The translations under genes were made by a program, and so were the position numbers. Shown in pieces: positions 34,440-43,011 of a stretch of 58,969 nt of DNA (position 1 is its first letter; each line of letters starts with the position of its first letter). The notes beneath the pieces were generated by a model that had not been told where the DNA came from, did not search any database, and saw nothing but the letters and a program-made list of their open reading frames with translations. The stretch lies in contig JACRAN010000107.1 in NCBI GenBank assembly GCA_016234735.1, positions 1 to 58,969 on the forward strand. The letters run 5' to 3'. The stretch is from Bacteroidota bacterium. GTDB lineage: Bacteria; Bacteroidota; Bacteroidia; Chitinophagales; Saprospiraceae.

Positions 34440-35189
34440 TCACGGCAACTCCGGCAGTCCATATTTTTTCCGAAAAATATCATACTCCCGCCCCAACACC
34501 TGCACCAGCAATGGCCGCTCCGCCGGGTCGAGCCAGTGGAGCAGGGTCAGCAGGTCTTCCCCCGACATGGCCGTGCAGCCGGAAGTCGGGGCACCCGGCT
34601 CTTTCCAGATGTGCAGGAAAATGCAGGAGCCGCCCTGCGCCTGCGCCGGGGTGTTGTGATTGACCACGATGCCCCATCGGTACTGCTCGTCGGCACGGTG
34701 CATGAACTCGCTGCCCGTCCAGTCTTTTTGTGTTAAACGATTGTCCACCAACTGGTTATAAAACTTCGAACCGCTGTCGTCCACACATTCCAGTGCCTCG
34801 TCAGCCAGTACGTAGGGCATCTTGAAATGCACCTCCGACGGCGTTGCATAGCCGAATATTTTACCGAAAGAAAAAACACCGGCGGGCGATTTGCCGTCGC
34901 CTTCCCGCTTTTGCCGACCGGGCTGCGCTTTGTGGAGGCCGCTGCCCCAGGCCAGCCCCGTGCGGCCCAATGTGACGGGCACCTGCCTACCGACGGGCTG
35001 CCATTTTTTCCCTTTTTTTTCAAAACGTCGGAGCTGCGCCTGCGTGTCGGAATCGTGGGCGCTGAGGACGACCACAAGTTGCCGGGCTTGCCGGATGGTA
35101 TCGTTGCTGCCAGCGTATCGAAGGACTGACGAGCAACCGATGCTGTTCAGCAGGAGAAAAAAACAGGTTAACCACTTCATTTTCAACAA
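34440..35189 (-). CDS. L,D-transpeptidase (YkuD-type) family lipoprotein
   Basis: Likely modifies peptidoglycan cross-links or anchors proteins to it in the periplasm. The 249-residue protein has a lipoprotein-like signal ending NSIGC at residue 19. The catalytic region shows FLHIWKEPGAPTSGCTAM with H193, S203 and C205, the HX..SxGC signature. The start could be the internal M4. The stretch REGDGKSPAGVFSFGKIFGY near residue 95 is the substrate-entry segment seen in the family. Its neighbours are a LytTR regulator pair and a PorP gene, with no obvious operon. Confidence 0.9.
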   Translation of the reverse strand: MLKMKWLTCFFLLLNSIGCSSVLRYAGSNDTIRQARQLVVVLSAHDSDTQAQLRRFEKKGKKWQPVGRQVPVTLGRTGLAWGSGLHKAQPGRQKREGDGKSPAGVFSFGKIFGYATPSEVHFKMPYVLADEALECVDDSGSKFYNQLVDNRLTQKDWTGSEFMHRADEQYRWGIVVNHNTPAQAQGGSCIFLHIWKEPGAPTSGCTAMSGEDLLTLLHWLDPAERPLLVQVLGREYDIFRKKYGLPELP

Positions 35190-35487
35190 GTTTCAGGTAG
35201 CTTCCGCAGGTTCACGGAATGCGCGAAGGTTGGCAATTTTTTTCAGGTGAAAATGACAACAGGAAAGAACACGGAAAGCAGCCTCTCAAATCGGCGCTGC
35301 TTCCAGCAACACATGGTCAGCGTTCCTGCCGGCGAGCGGCATGGTGTGGCCGGTGACCGTCACCTCCCCTCCGTTGAATGGCAGCAGCCACCTGCCAAAA
35401 GTAGCCTTGTCGTAGCTCAAGCCTGTGCCTTCAGCGTTTTTTATAAAATTGTGCTCAGTACATCTGAGGACTTGGCTTTCCATTGGT

Positions 35488-36216
35488 TCACAGCCTGTTG
35501 TCATTCACCAACTCCAGCAACTCATCCCGATAGTTTTTGCCGATGGGCAGGTGCTTGGGCTGGCCTTTTTCGATGACCTCCACCATGTTGCCCACGATGG
35601 CTTCCACCTTGTCGATGTTCACGATGTAGGAGCGGTGGATGCGGCGGAAAATCTTCGACGGCAGCTTGTCCTCCAGGCTTTTCATCGTTTGCAGGGTGAT
35701 GACCCGGCCCTTTTCCATGCGGATGATGACGTAATCCTTCAGCCCTTCGATGTAGATGACTTCGGAAAATTTCACCTTCACAAATTTCTTGTCGGCCTTC
35801 ACGAAGATGAAATCCTCGGCGTCGCCGATTTCCACATGGTGGGCATTTTCCTTGCGTTTCAGTTCAATCAAATCAACGGCCTTGTTCACCGACTTCATGA
35901 ACCGCTCCAGCGAAATGGGCTTGAGCAGGTAGTCGGTGGCGTTCAACTCGAACCCTTCGATGGCGTAGTTGGAGTAGGCCGTGGTGAAAATGACGAGCGG
36001 TGGGTCGGTGAGTGTTTTCAAAAAATCGATGCCCGTGAGCTGCGGCATCTGGATGTCGAGGAACATCAGGTCGATGTCGTGGTTTTTCAATGCCTCGTTT
36101 GCCTCGAACGCGTTGGTGCAACGCTTCACGAGGTGCAGGTCGGGCAATTTTTCAATGTAGGTTTCCAGCACGTCGAGTGCCAGTGGTTCGTCGTCAACGA
36201 TGATGGTGTTTATCAT
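35488..36216 (-). CDS. LytTR-family response regulator
   Basis: A 242-residue transcription factor. The receiver domain (1-120) has VDDE near residue 8, the phospho-acceptor D54 in MFLDIQMPQLTG, and K in DYLLKPISLERF. The LytTR DNA-binding domain spans about 140-240 (DFIFVKADKKFVKVKFSEVIYIEGLKDYVIIRME ... RRIHRSYIVNID). I start it at 36216 (MINTIIVDDEPLAL); a longer frame would translate the heptad array upstream. Together with the histidine kinase at 36328-37383 it forms a LytS/LytTR two-component system, transcribed kinase first. Confidence 0.95.
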   Translation of the reverse strand: MINTIIVDDEPLALDVLETYIEKLPDLHLVKRCTNAFEANEALKNHDIDLMFLDIQMPQLTGIDFLKTLTDPPLVIFTTAYSNYAIEGFELNATDYLLKPISLERFMKSVNKAVDLIELKRKENAHHVEIGDAEDFIFVKADKKFVKVKFSEVIYIEGLKDYVIIRMEKGRVITLQTMKSLEDKLPSKIFRRIHRSYIVNIDKVEAIVGNMVEVIEKGQPKHLPIGKNYRDELLELVNDNRL

Positions 36217-36330
36217 GGAAATTGAAAATTGAAAATTGAAAACCGAGAATGAACCATGGAAAACAACCATCAGGATTAGCAGTGAAATCCGTCGGATTTT
36301 CCATTTTCAATTCCCCGTTCTCAATTATTA
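36214..36330. repeat. Heptad array H11 between kinase stop and regulator start
   Basis: TTGAAAA iterated at 7 bases (36214-36262) with complementary TTTTCAA words at 36297-36330. The kinase stop codon and the regulator start codon are both at the borders, so the array fills the whole operon spacer. Confidence 0.75.
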
Positions 36331-37383
36331 TTCAAGCAATAATTTCAGGTTCACTCTGTAGCTGTTGGGGCTGTCTTCGATGTTCAATTGGTAGCGGTTG
36401 GGGTAGAGCAAATCGAGGCGGCGGCGCACGTTCACCAGGCCGATGCCACCGCTCCGGTGGTGCAGGGGCTTGGGCATCGATTCCGCCTTGCTGTTTTCGA
36501 TCTGCAAATCTAATTCGTTGCCCCTGACCTCAAGGCGGATGTTGACAAAACCCCTGGTTAGCTGGCTGCCAAGGCCGTGCTTGAAGCAGTTTTCGATGAA
36601 CGGGATGAACATCAGCGGGGCTATTTTCTGGTCGCTGACGCTGCCCTGCACCTCAAAGCAAATGTCCACCCGGCCACCCTGTCGAAGGCGTTCGAGTTCG
36701 AGGTAGTTGGCGATGTAGTTGACTTCCTTGCTCAGGGGCACCCATTTTTCGTTGCATTCGTAGAGCATGTAGCGCATCATTTCCGAAAGTTTGAGCACGA
36801 TGTCGGGGGCCAGTTCGGATTTTTTGAGGGTCAGGGCGTAGAGGCTGTTCAACGTGTTGAACAGAAAGTGCGGGTTGATTTGGGATTTTAAAAACCGCAG
36901 TTCCGACTGCATGGTTTGCGTCACGAGTTCCTGCCGTTCCCTGATGTTGGTGTACCAGTCGAGGGTGATTTTCACGACGGTGGAGGTTCCGAGGATGAAA
37001 AAATTGGGGAGGAACGACCAGTTGAGGCTGCCCAGCACGGTGGCCTGCATGTCGGGTTGGCTGCCCGATTTGGCATAAATCAGGAATGCCTCCAATGGCG
37101 TGACGATGAACACCGTCAGCAATAAAAAACCGATGTAGGGCATGAATTTTTTACCGGCCAGGTACCTCGGAATCAGCACGTAAATATTGTAGTACACGGC
37201 CATGCCGAGTAAAATCAACCGGACGACGTTGTTGCTCAACGTGTAAAAAAAACCCTGCTGCGTGAAAAACATCTCCACCAGCGAATACAGCACGAACAGC
37301 CCCGCCCAGAAAAGCGAGTGGCGCACAGGCCGTTTCGAGGCCAGCCGCAGCAACCGATTTGTGATGTTTTCGCTCAAAGTCAT
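36328..37383 (-). CDS. LytS-like sensor histidine kinase
   Basis: A membrane sensor kinase, 352 residues from the ATG at 37383 (MTLSENITNRLLRL). Four hydrophobic segments fill the first 135 residues, with only short loops and no large sensory domain. The His_kinase domain has the phospho-histidine H162 in FLKSQINPHFLFNTLNSLYAL, then a HATPase region with PLMFIPFIENCFKHGL and GGIGLVNVRRRLDLLYP. It phosphorylates the adjacent LytTR regulator. Such pairs in Bacteroidota often control envelope or polysaccharide genes; the signal here is unknown. Confidence 0.95.
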   Translation of the reverse strand: MTLSENITNRLLRLASKRPVRHSLFWAGLFVLYSLVEMFFTQQGFFYTLSNNVVRLILLGMAVYYNIYVLIPRYLAGKKFMPYIGFLLLTVFIVTPLEAFLIYAKSGSQPDMQATVLGSLNWSFLPNFFILGTSTVVKITLDWYTNIRERQELVTQTMQSELRFLKSQINPHFLFNTLNSLYALTLKKSELAPDIVLKLSEMMRYMLYECNEKWVPLSKEVNYIANYLELERLRQGGRVDICFEVQGSVSDQKIAPLMFIPFIENCFKHGLGSQLTRGFVNIRLEVRGNELDLQIENSKAESMPKPLHHRSGGIGLVNVRRRLDLLYPNRYQLNIEDSPNSYRVNLKLLLE

Positions 37384-37592
37384 CGCATGGAAAAAGTACA
37401 AATTAAAAAAAGGAAAAAAACTGGCTTGGGTATCTAGCGGCTTTTTCCAAAATCGTGCTGCAATGTTGGCGGTTTTGCCAGAGAGGCCGACAAATATTTA
37501 GATGAAAAAGCCGACTGCGCCGATTGGCTGCAAAGAAAACAGCCATGCAGGATGAAACAGGCCGGGAACAAGCAGGGAAAATTGATTTTTTG

Positions 37593-37600
37593 TAGATTTG
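37593..37600 (+). promoter_or_regulatory. -7 box TAGATTTG upstream of the PTPS gene
   Basis: It matches TAnnTTTG. The resulting leader of about 80 bases would contain the whole heptad array H12. Confidence 0.45.
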
Positions 37601-37610
37601 CGACCCGAAT

Positions 37611-37687
37611 TTTTCAGTCCGCAGTTTTCAGTAGATTCCTGTCATTGCCCGCTGTCAACTGCAAACTGCCTGCTGCAAACTGAAACA
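37611..37687. repeat. Heptad array H12 in the PTPS leader
   Basis: CAGTTTT/CCGCAGT words on the left and AACTGCA/AACTGCC words on the right at 7-base steps. The halves are complementary, so the leader RNA can fold. Confidence 0.65.
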
Positions 37688-38098
37688 ATGGTTTACCTGA
37701 CGAGACGAGAACGGTTCAACGCCGCCCACAAACTTTGGGTGGAAGACTGGAGCGAGGAAAAAAACCAGGAGTGGTTCGGAAAGTGCGCCAACCGCAACTG
37801 GCACGGCCACAATTACGACCTCTACGTAACCGTGAAGGGCCAACCCGACCCTGTCACCGGCTTCGTCATGGATGTGAAGCAGTTGAGCCGCCTCATCAAG
37901 CTGGCCATCATCGACGAGGTGGACCACTCCAACCTCAACCTCGACGTGCTGTTCATTCCGAAGGGCATGCAGCCGACGACCGAAAACCTCGCCGTCCTGT
38001 TTTGGCAGCAACTCGCCCCGCACATCACAGGTTGCCAACTGCATTGCATCAAATTGTGGGAAACGGAGAATATTTATGTGGAGTATTTTGGGGAGTAA
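37688..38098 (+). CDS. 6-pyruvoyltetrahydropterin synthase/QueD family protein
   Basis: Converts dihydroneopterin triphosphate to 6-pyruvoyltetrahydropterin or 6-carboxytetrahydropterin (queuosine pathway). The ATG at 37688 gives 136 residues; the frame open to 37598 crosses the leader. Zinc-binding histidines are H14 (RFNAAHKL), H39 and H41 (NWHGHNYDLYVTVKG). Catalytic Cys33 sits in FGKCANRNWHGH, and DHSNLN provides D79-H80. The length and GFVMDVKQLSRL are typical. No other queuosine genes are nearby, so pterin versus queuosine use cannot be decided. Confidence 0.92.
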   Translation: MVYLTRRERFNAAHKLWVEDWSEEKNQEWFGKCANRNWHGHNYDLYVTVKGQPDPVTGFVMDVKQLSRLIKLAIIDEVDHSNLNLDVLFIPKGMQPTTENLAVLFWQQLAPHITGCQLHCIKLWETENIYVEYFGE

Positions 38099-38107
38099 CG
38101 AAGAAAA

Positions 38108-38443
38108 TCACGCAACGGCATAGTCTGAATATCCCCGCATTTTTGGAGAGAGAAACCCAATCACAATGTCTTCTTTGGGAACGCCTTTGGCTTCCAGCAT
38201 TTCACCGACTTCCCACTCTGTCCAATTCTTTTGTATCCAGATTTTGCCGTTCAAGATATCGAAGTGCATCGGGCAATCATGGATAAATTTTTTTTCCTCC
38301 CAACCAATCGTAAGAATGAGGTAACGATGGTTCTCCTTGTCGGCCACCAAGCTGTTTTCTCCCTTGATGTTGGCATATTTCACCTTGGCGTACTCGGTCA
38401 AGATACTCAGAATGGCCGTTTCATATTTTTTCACTTTATCCAT
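38108..38443 (-). CDS. xisI: XisI family protein
   Basis: A 111-residue protein of the family first named for control of fdxN-element excision in cyanobacteria. Family features are visible: YETAILSILTEYAK at the start, then YLILTIGWEEKKFIHDCPMHFDILNGKIWIQKNWTEWEVGEMLEAKGVPKEDIVIGFLSP. It overlaps the xisH gene by 13 bases, so the two are translated together. No fdxN element or XisF recombinase is present, and most xisHI pairs outside cyanobacteria have no known excision role. Confidence 0.93.
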   Translation of the reverse strand: MDKVKKYETAILSILTEYAKVKYANIKGENSLVADKENHRYLILTIGWEEKKFIHDCPMHFDILNGKIWIQKNWTEWEVGEMLEAKGVPKEDIVIGFLSPKMRGYSDYAVA

Positions 38444-38844
38444 GATACGATTTTTTCTGTGTCCGGGTCGTACAGGACGATTTTAAAAACCTGCTCTTCA
38501 AAAACATCTTTTACGACTGTCTCTTTGTGAAATTCCAAATAGGTGTCAACAGGAATCGCCAGATACAATGAACGCTCCGGCTGCAACAATTCAAGTGCTT
38601 TACGATAGACGATATACTTCCCAACTGCCTCGTACAGCGCCGTTATGAAAGATGCATTCCCAAAAGTTTTTATTTCAATTGCAATTTTTTCACCCTGCCG
38701 CTCTGCCGCAATCAACCTCTCCGCACCCAAATCAATGTGGACGAGGATTTTCCCGATTTTCAAATAAAGTGGGTCATCCGTTACCGTCCAACCTTCGCTT
38801 TCCAAAGCATGTCGGAACTCATAGTGGAATTTGTCTCTGGCCAT
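38431..38844 (-). CDS. xisH: XisH family protein with endonuclease-like fold
   Basis: A 138-residue protein starting at 38844 (MARDKFHYEFRHALESEGWTVTDDPL), the characteristic XisH opening. A longer frame to 38883 lacks support. A PD-(D/E)XK-like core is visible: D38 in ILVHIDLGAERLIAAERQGEKIAIEIKTFG, with E57 and K59 of the ExK motif. The C-terminal part is conserved in the family. It is cotranscribed with xisI. The compact mobile-looking pair suggests horizontal transfer, and some function in DNA processing or defence is possible, but the sequence does not prove activity. Confidence 0.92.
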   Translation of the reverse strand: MARDKFHYEFRHALESEGWTVTDDPLYLKIGKILVHIDLGAERLIAAERQGEKIAIEIKTFGNASFITALYEAVGKYIVYRKALELLQPERSLYLAIPVDTYLEFHKETVVKDVFEEQVFKIVLYDPDTEKIVSWIK

Positions 38845-38870
38845 AACTGGTTTTTCAAGTGCGTTCAATA

Positions 38871-38878
38871 CAAATTTA
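38871..38878 (-). promoter_or_regulatory. -7 box TAAATTTG before xisH
   Basis: On the minus strand it matches TAnnTTTG, about 27 bases upstream of the chosen xisH start. This supports the shorter N-terminus. Confidence 0.4.
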
Positions 38879-38940
38879 TCCAATTCCCATCAAAAAGTGC
38901 AGTTTTTGTTTGCCTTCAAAAACGTAAACCCGAAATTTCC

Positions 38941-40842
38941 TCACCGCCTCGCCCCCGCAATGATTTCCGCCACCACCTCCGGGTTCAGCAGCGTCGAAGT
39001 GTCGCCGAGGTTCGACGTGTCGCCTTCGGCCACTTTGCGCAGGATGCGGCGCATGATTTTCCCCGAACGGGTCTTCGGCAGCCCCGGCACCACCTGAATC
39101 ACGTCCGGTTTCGCAATCGGGCCGATGATGCGGGCGACGGTGGCCAGCACTTCTCTTTCAAACTTGGGAAAATCTGTCACAGGCTTGTCTGTGATAATGT
39201 AGGCGTAAATGCCCTGCCCCTTGATGTTGTGCGGGAAGGCCACCACGGCACTTTCCACCACGAGGTCGTGCTCGTTGATGGCATTTTCCACCTCGGCGGT
39301 GCCGATGCGGTGGCCGCTCACCTTGATCACATCGTCGGCCCGCCCGATGATGCGGTAGTAGCCGTCCTCGTCGCGCCGGGCACCGTCGCCGGTGAAATAT
39401 TTGCCCGGAAAAGTTTCGAAATACGTCTGACGGCAGCGCTCATGGTCGCCGTAGGTGGAGCGCAGGATGCCCGGCCACGGGAATTTCATGCACAACATCC
39501 CTTCCACTCCATCGCCTTCGATTTCCTGGCCATTGGCATCAATGAGGCAGGGTTGCACCCCGGGCAGCGGCAAGCTGGCGTAGTTCGGTTTCAACGGTGT
39601 CAGGCCTGCCAACGGCGAGATGAGGATGCCACCCGTTTCGGTCTGCCACCAGGTATCCACGATGGGGCAGTTTTTTCGCCCGATTTTTTCATGGTACCAA
39701 TGCCAGGCTTCGGCGTTGATGGGTTCGCCGACGGAGCCGAGCACCCGCAGGCTGCTGAGGTCGTGGCCCTCCGCCCACTCGTCGCCCATCGCCATCAGCG
39801 CACGGATGGCGGTGGGGGCGGTGTAAAAAATGTTGACCCGGTGTTTTTCACAAACCTCCCAAAACCGCCCTGCATCGGGGTACGTAGGCACCCCCTCGAA
39901 CATCAGCGAAGTGGCCCCGGAAAGTAGCGGGCCGTACACGATGTAGCTGTGCCCGGTAATCCAACCCACGTCGGCGTTACACCAGAAAACGTCACCTTCC
40001 TGATACTGGAACACATTCAAAAACGTGTACGCTGCGAACACCATGTAGCCCCCGACCGTATGCACCACGCCCTTGGGCTTGCCGGTGGAGCCGGAAGTGT
40101 AGAGGATAAAAAGCAGGTCTTCGGCATCCATTTCCGCAGGAGGACAGGCGGCTGGTTGGCCACTGACGACATCGTGCCACCAGACATCGAGGTTGTTGTC
40201 CCAGTTGACTTTTTCGCCGGTGTGCCGCAGCACCATCACTTTTTCGATGCTGGGGCAGCCCATGGCGAGCGCATCGTCCACCACTTGTTTCACCGGAATA
40301 TTTTTTGCGCCACGGGCATTGTAGTCGGAGCAAATGACCAATTTGCAAGCGGAGTCGTTGATGCGGTCGGCGAGCGATTGCGCAGAAAAACCGGCAAACA
40401 CCACGCTGTGCACCGCCCCGATGCGGGCACAGGCCAACAGCCCGATGGTCAGTTCGGGCACCATCGGCATGTAGAAGCAGATGCGGTCGCCTTTTCCCAC
40501 GCCAAGTGACTTCAAGGCATTGGCCGTGCGGCAAACCTCGTGGTACAACTGCCTGTAAGTCAGCCGGATAGCTTCGCCCTGCGGGTTGTTGGGTTCCCAG
40601 AGGATGGCCACCTGGTCGCCCCGGGTGTCGAGGTGACGGTCCAGGCAGTTGTAGGTGATGTTGGTTTTCCCGCCGTTGAACCACTTCACGTCCGGGGTGT
40701 CGAATTCCCATTCCAGCACCGATTTCCAGGGCCGGTACCAGTGAAAATGTTCCGCCACTTCGCCCCAGAAACCTTCGGGGTCCTCGACGCTTCGGCGGTA
40801 GGCCGCTTTGTATTCTTCAAATGTTTTGAGTTGGAAGTTCAT
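38941..40842 (-). CDS. acs: Acetate--CoA ligase (acetyl-CoA synthetase)
   Basis: Activates acetate to acetyl-CoA through acetyl-AMP. The ATG at 40842 (MNFQLKTFEEYKAAYRRS) gives 633 residues, near the family's 640-650. AMP-binding motifs are present: YTSGSTGKPKGVVHTVGGYM near residue 262, VDTWWQTETGGILISP near 400, and YFTGDGARRDEDGYYRIIGRADDVIKVSGHR near 490. The regulatory acetyl-lysine motif PKTRSGKIMRRILRK is close to the C-terminus. It stands alone, with unrelated flanking genes. Confidence 0.97.
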   Translation of the reverse strand: MNFQLKTFEEYKAAYRRSVEDPEGFWGEVAEHFHWYRPWKSVLEWEFDTPDVKWFNGGKTNITYNCLDRHLDTRGDQVAILWEPNNPQGEAIRLTYRQLYHEVCRTANALKSLGVGKGDRICFYMPMVPELTIGLLACARIGAVHSVVFAGFSAQSLADRINDSACKLVICSDYNARGAKNIPVKQVVDDALAMGCPSIEKVMVLRHTGEKVNWDNNLDVWWHDVVSGQPAACPPAEMDAEDLLFILYTSGSTGKPKGVVHTVGGYMVFAAYTFLNVFQYQEGDVFWCNADVGWITGHSYIVYGPLLSGATSLMFEGVPTYPDAGRFWEVCEKHRVNIFYTAPTAIRALMAMGDEWAEGHDLSSLRVLGSVGEPINAEAWHWYHEKIGRKNCPIVDTWWQTETGGILISPLAGLTPLKPNYASLPLPGVQPCLIDANGQEIEGDGVEGMLCMKFPWPGILRSTYGDHERCRQTYFETFPGKYFTGDGARRDEDGYYRIIGRADDVIKVSGHRIGTAEVENAINEHDLVVESAVVAFPHNIKGQGIYAYIITDKPVTDFPKFEREVLATVARIIGPIAKPDVIQVVPGLPKTRSGKIMRRILRKVAEGDTSNLGDTSTLLNPEVVAEIIAGARR

Positions 40843-41009
40843 CGTCAACATTGTTTTTTTTGATGAAAAAAATCAGCTTTTTGGGGCGGTAAATTTTGAA
40901 CAAAAATCCCGCACTGCCCATTTTTTACAAATGATTTTTCTTTGCGGGCAGGGAAGCAAAAATCAGTGCCGGAGCGGTGGTGTTTTTACTTGTTTCCGAT
41001 TTTCCCACG

Positions 41010-41735
41010 TCATCCAAGCACCTCCTCCAGCACCTCGTGCGAATGGACCGGCGGAAAATTTTCGATGTGCAGCCGGTAAAAATCAAGCAGGTTTTTCAAA
41101 AACAACTTGCGCTCTTCCCGATTGAAAACCACCTCGTGGCACCGCTCCTTCTCCAACTGCAACAATTGGTGAAACTTCCCGCTCGCCACCTCCGACAACC
41201 AGTGGTGGTGCCACGGTTTTTCCGCCGAAAAAACGCCCTCCTGCAAGTCAAAAAACGGGGTCGCTTCGCAAAAAACACCGCCCGGCAGGAAGCCGAGGAA
41301 CTCCGTCAGATGCAGCAGGAAGTGCAGGTGGAGGTTGGCGACCGGCCGGGTCGTTTCATCGAGAAAAATGAAGTTGTCGAGCAAAAACCCGAAAAAGTCA
41401 GGCTGCGCCTCGTGCCCGCGCACCGTGTTCCGGGCCACTTCCACCATGAACACGCCCACGGCACTCTTCCGAATATCGAACGGAATGGACTGGTAAACGT
41501 GCAGCGCCCTGATTTCCTTGAGCCGGGTCAGGTCGCGGTCGTCGTGGTGGTAGGCCACCAAATCCACCAGGGCCATGGGCTGGAGCAGCCCGGCGCTCAC
41601 GGTGGGGCGCTGCGTGCGCACCCCGCTCACGAGGTACGAACGCAAGCCTTTCTCCTCGGTGAAAACATCAGCAATGACGCTGGTTTCCGAGTATTTTTTG
41701 GCTTTGAAAACGATTCCCCTGGTTTTGATGAGCAT
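41010..41735 (-). CDS. recO: DNA repair protein RecO
   Basis: Loads RecA onto gapped DNA with RecF and RecR. I start at 41735 (MLIKTRGIVFKAKKYSETSVIADVFTEEKGLRSYLVSGVR), giving 241 residues with the classic OB-fold opening. A helical middle region and LLHLTEFLGFLPGGVFCEATPFFDLQEGVF follow. The zinc-binding cysteines known in some RecO proteins are not all visible here. The C-terminus (LLDFYRLHIENFPPVHSHEVLEEVLG) is typical of Bacteroidota RecO. Confidence 0.93.
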   Translation of the reverse strand: MLIKTRGIVFKAKKYSETSVIADVFTEEKGLRSYLVSGVRTQRPTVSAGLLQPMALVDLVAYHHDDRDLTRLKEIRALHVYQSIPFDIRKSAVGVFMVEVARNTVRGHEAQPDFFGFLLDNFIFLDETTRPVANLHLHFLLHLTEFLGFLPGGVFCEATPFFDLQEGVFSAEKPWHHHWLSEVASGKFHQLLQLEKERCHEVVFNREERKLFLKNLLDFYRLHIENFPPVHSHEVLEEVLG

Positions 41736-42150
41736 CGGCAAATCTTAAAATTTCTTCCGGCTGTAACCAATTCCAACACGGCTGCGTCGGAGGGGGTGAA
41801 GTTAGTTGATTGAAAAAGATTACGGCAAAGTTAATCCAAACCGCCAGCCAGGAAGCCACCGTCTCAGCGGGCGAAAAACTCCGTTCGTCGAGTATCCGCC
41901 TACGCAACTCCAGCGGCGTTTGGAAAGAGGCAACCCTTGGGGCATACCTTTGTCCCTGTAAGCAAGAAATCACCTGAAATAAAACGGCAGTGGGCAGTTC
42001 GGTCAGGTAAGTTGTTTGATAAAATTTTGGGTTTCAATGATTTATGAAAAATCGATTTTACAACCTGACTGACTTTCCGCCCACCGGACTGCCCCACTGC
42101 CACCCCAAAACCTGACGCACATTCTGAAAGATTTTAAAATTTTTTCAACC
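41736..42150. other. 415-base divergent intergenic region, recO / lipocalin-like
   Basis: It includes heptad array H13 (41985-42103). I find no coding frame with support. A minus-strand frame to 41973 lies upstream of recO and has no domain. Confidence 0.55.
41985..42103. repeat. Heptad array H13, inverted halves
   Basis: GGCAGTG/GGCAGTT/CGGTCAG at 7-base steps on the left (41985-42007). The right (42073-42103) has the complement, CACCGGACTGCCCCACTGCC. The intervening 60 bases are AT-rich. Confidence 0.65.
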
Positions 42151-42921
42151 ATGAAACGGTCTGCGTTTTTTGTTTTTTTATCGCTGTTTGTCATTGCCCA
42201 TTTCGCAACCGCAAGCCCTGCGGTTGAAATATCGGACTGCCGCAAAACAGTCCTCAACACCGACCTCGGCCTGACCACTGCCCAAATTGTGAGAACCGAC
42301 CTCGAAAGCGGCCTCTGGTCGCTGCCGTTTGCCGATGGCGGCGAGCAGGTGTACCTGTTCAAAGACTCCGGCATGACCGACATCCTTCAACAGGATGCCA
42401 ACGGACAAACTATTTTCAACACCATGTTCTGGCGGGTGGAGGAGTTTGACGGACGTGCTTTCCTCGTCCTGACGGAGTCTCCCCGCAAATCGGAAAAGCT
42501 CTACCGGGTGAAGCAAACCTGTGAGGGTATCGTGCTGACCGATGTGTTCAGCCAGGCAGAAACGTTGCTGAAATACCAACCGTTCGCCAACCACATCCGG
42601 GTGAACACTCTGAAGGCCAACCTCATCGGTGAGTGGACGAACGTCAGCCGGGCCACCGGCACTTTCGGGTGCCTGAAATTCAAGGCGGACGGCACTTTCA
42701 GCGTAAAGTCCGGCCTGCTGAACCATGAATCGGGGGTGTGGGAAGTGACCCCGGATGCTCAGTACCTGCTGCTGCACCTGACGGCTGCCCAATCGGGCGC
42801 TGTCACCAAAACCATCGTTGTGAAAGTGGAACAGGTTGACGGGCATGGCCTCACGGTAGCGTACCCGCAAGAAGTTTCCGAAGGTAAACTGGAATTGGTT
42901 CAACAGACTTTTATCCAGTAA
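42151..42921 (+). CDS. Secreted lipocalin-like beta-rich protein, function unknown
   Basis: A 256-residue exported protein with a signal peptide (MKRSAFFVFLSLFVIAHFATAS). I do not recognise the N-terminal half (LPFADGGEQVYLFKDSGMTDILQQ). The C-terminal 100 residues look like a lipocalin-type strand pattern: LIGEWTNVSRATGTFGCLKFKADGTFSVKSGLLNHESGVWEVTPDAQYLLLHLT. It has no lipobox or sorting tail, so it should be periplasmic or secreted. The strong terminator at 42981 follows. Confidence 0.78.
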   Translation: MKRSAFFVFLSLFVIAHFATASPAVEISDCRKTVLNTDLGLTTAQIVRTDLESGLWSLPFADGGEQVYLFKDSGMTDILQQDANGQTIFNTMFWRVEEFDGRAFLVLTESPRKSEKLYRVKQTCEGIVLTDVFSQAETLLKYQPFANHIRVNTLKANLIGEWTNVSRATGTFGCLKFKADGTFSVKSGLLNHESGVWEVTPDAQYLLLHLTAAQSGAVTKTIVVKVEQVDGHGLTVAYPQEVSEGKLELVQQTFIQ

Positions 42922-42980
42922 CCTCCTGATAATGAAGTGCTTAAGTTAGAGAGTAGTTAATAATAGCCATATACGAGAAG

Positions 42981-43008
42981 GAGCGTCCCTTTTGGACGCT
43001 CTTTTTTT
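42981..43008. terminator. Bidirectional terminator, lipocalin-like / CotH
   Basis: gagcgtcc (42981-42988) with ggacgctc (42994-43001) and a T7 run. It sits between convergent stops. Confidence 0.85.
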
Positions 43009-43011
43009 CGT

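Larger units (their letters stand above)
37384..37687. other. 304-base intergenic region, kinase / PTPS
   Basis: It holds a Bacteroidota -7 box at 37593-37600 reading toward the PTPS gene and heptad array H12 at 37611-37687. The kinase promoter should lie near 37400-37500, but no clear box is visible there. Confidence 0.55.

Noticed and set aside
35286-35504. 72-codon minus-strand frame after the LytTR gene
   Set aside because: It overlaps the regulator's end and has no recognisable feature. It could be a decayed fragment, but nothing shows expression.
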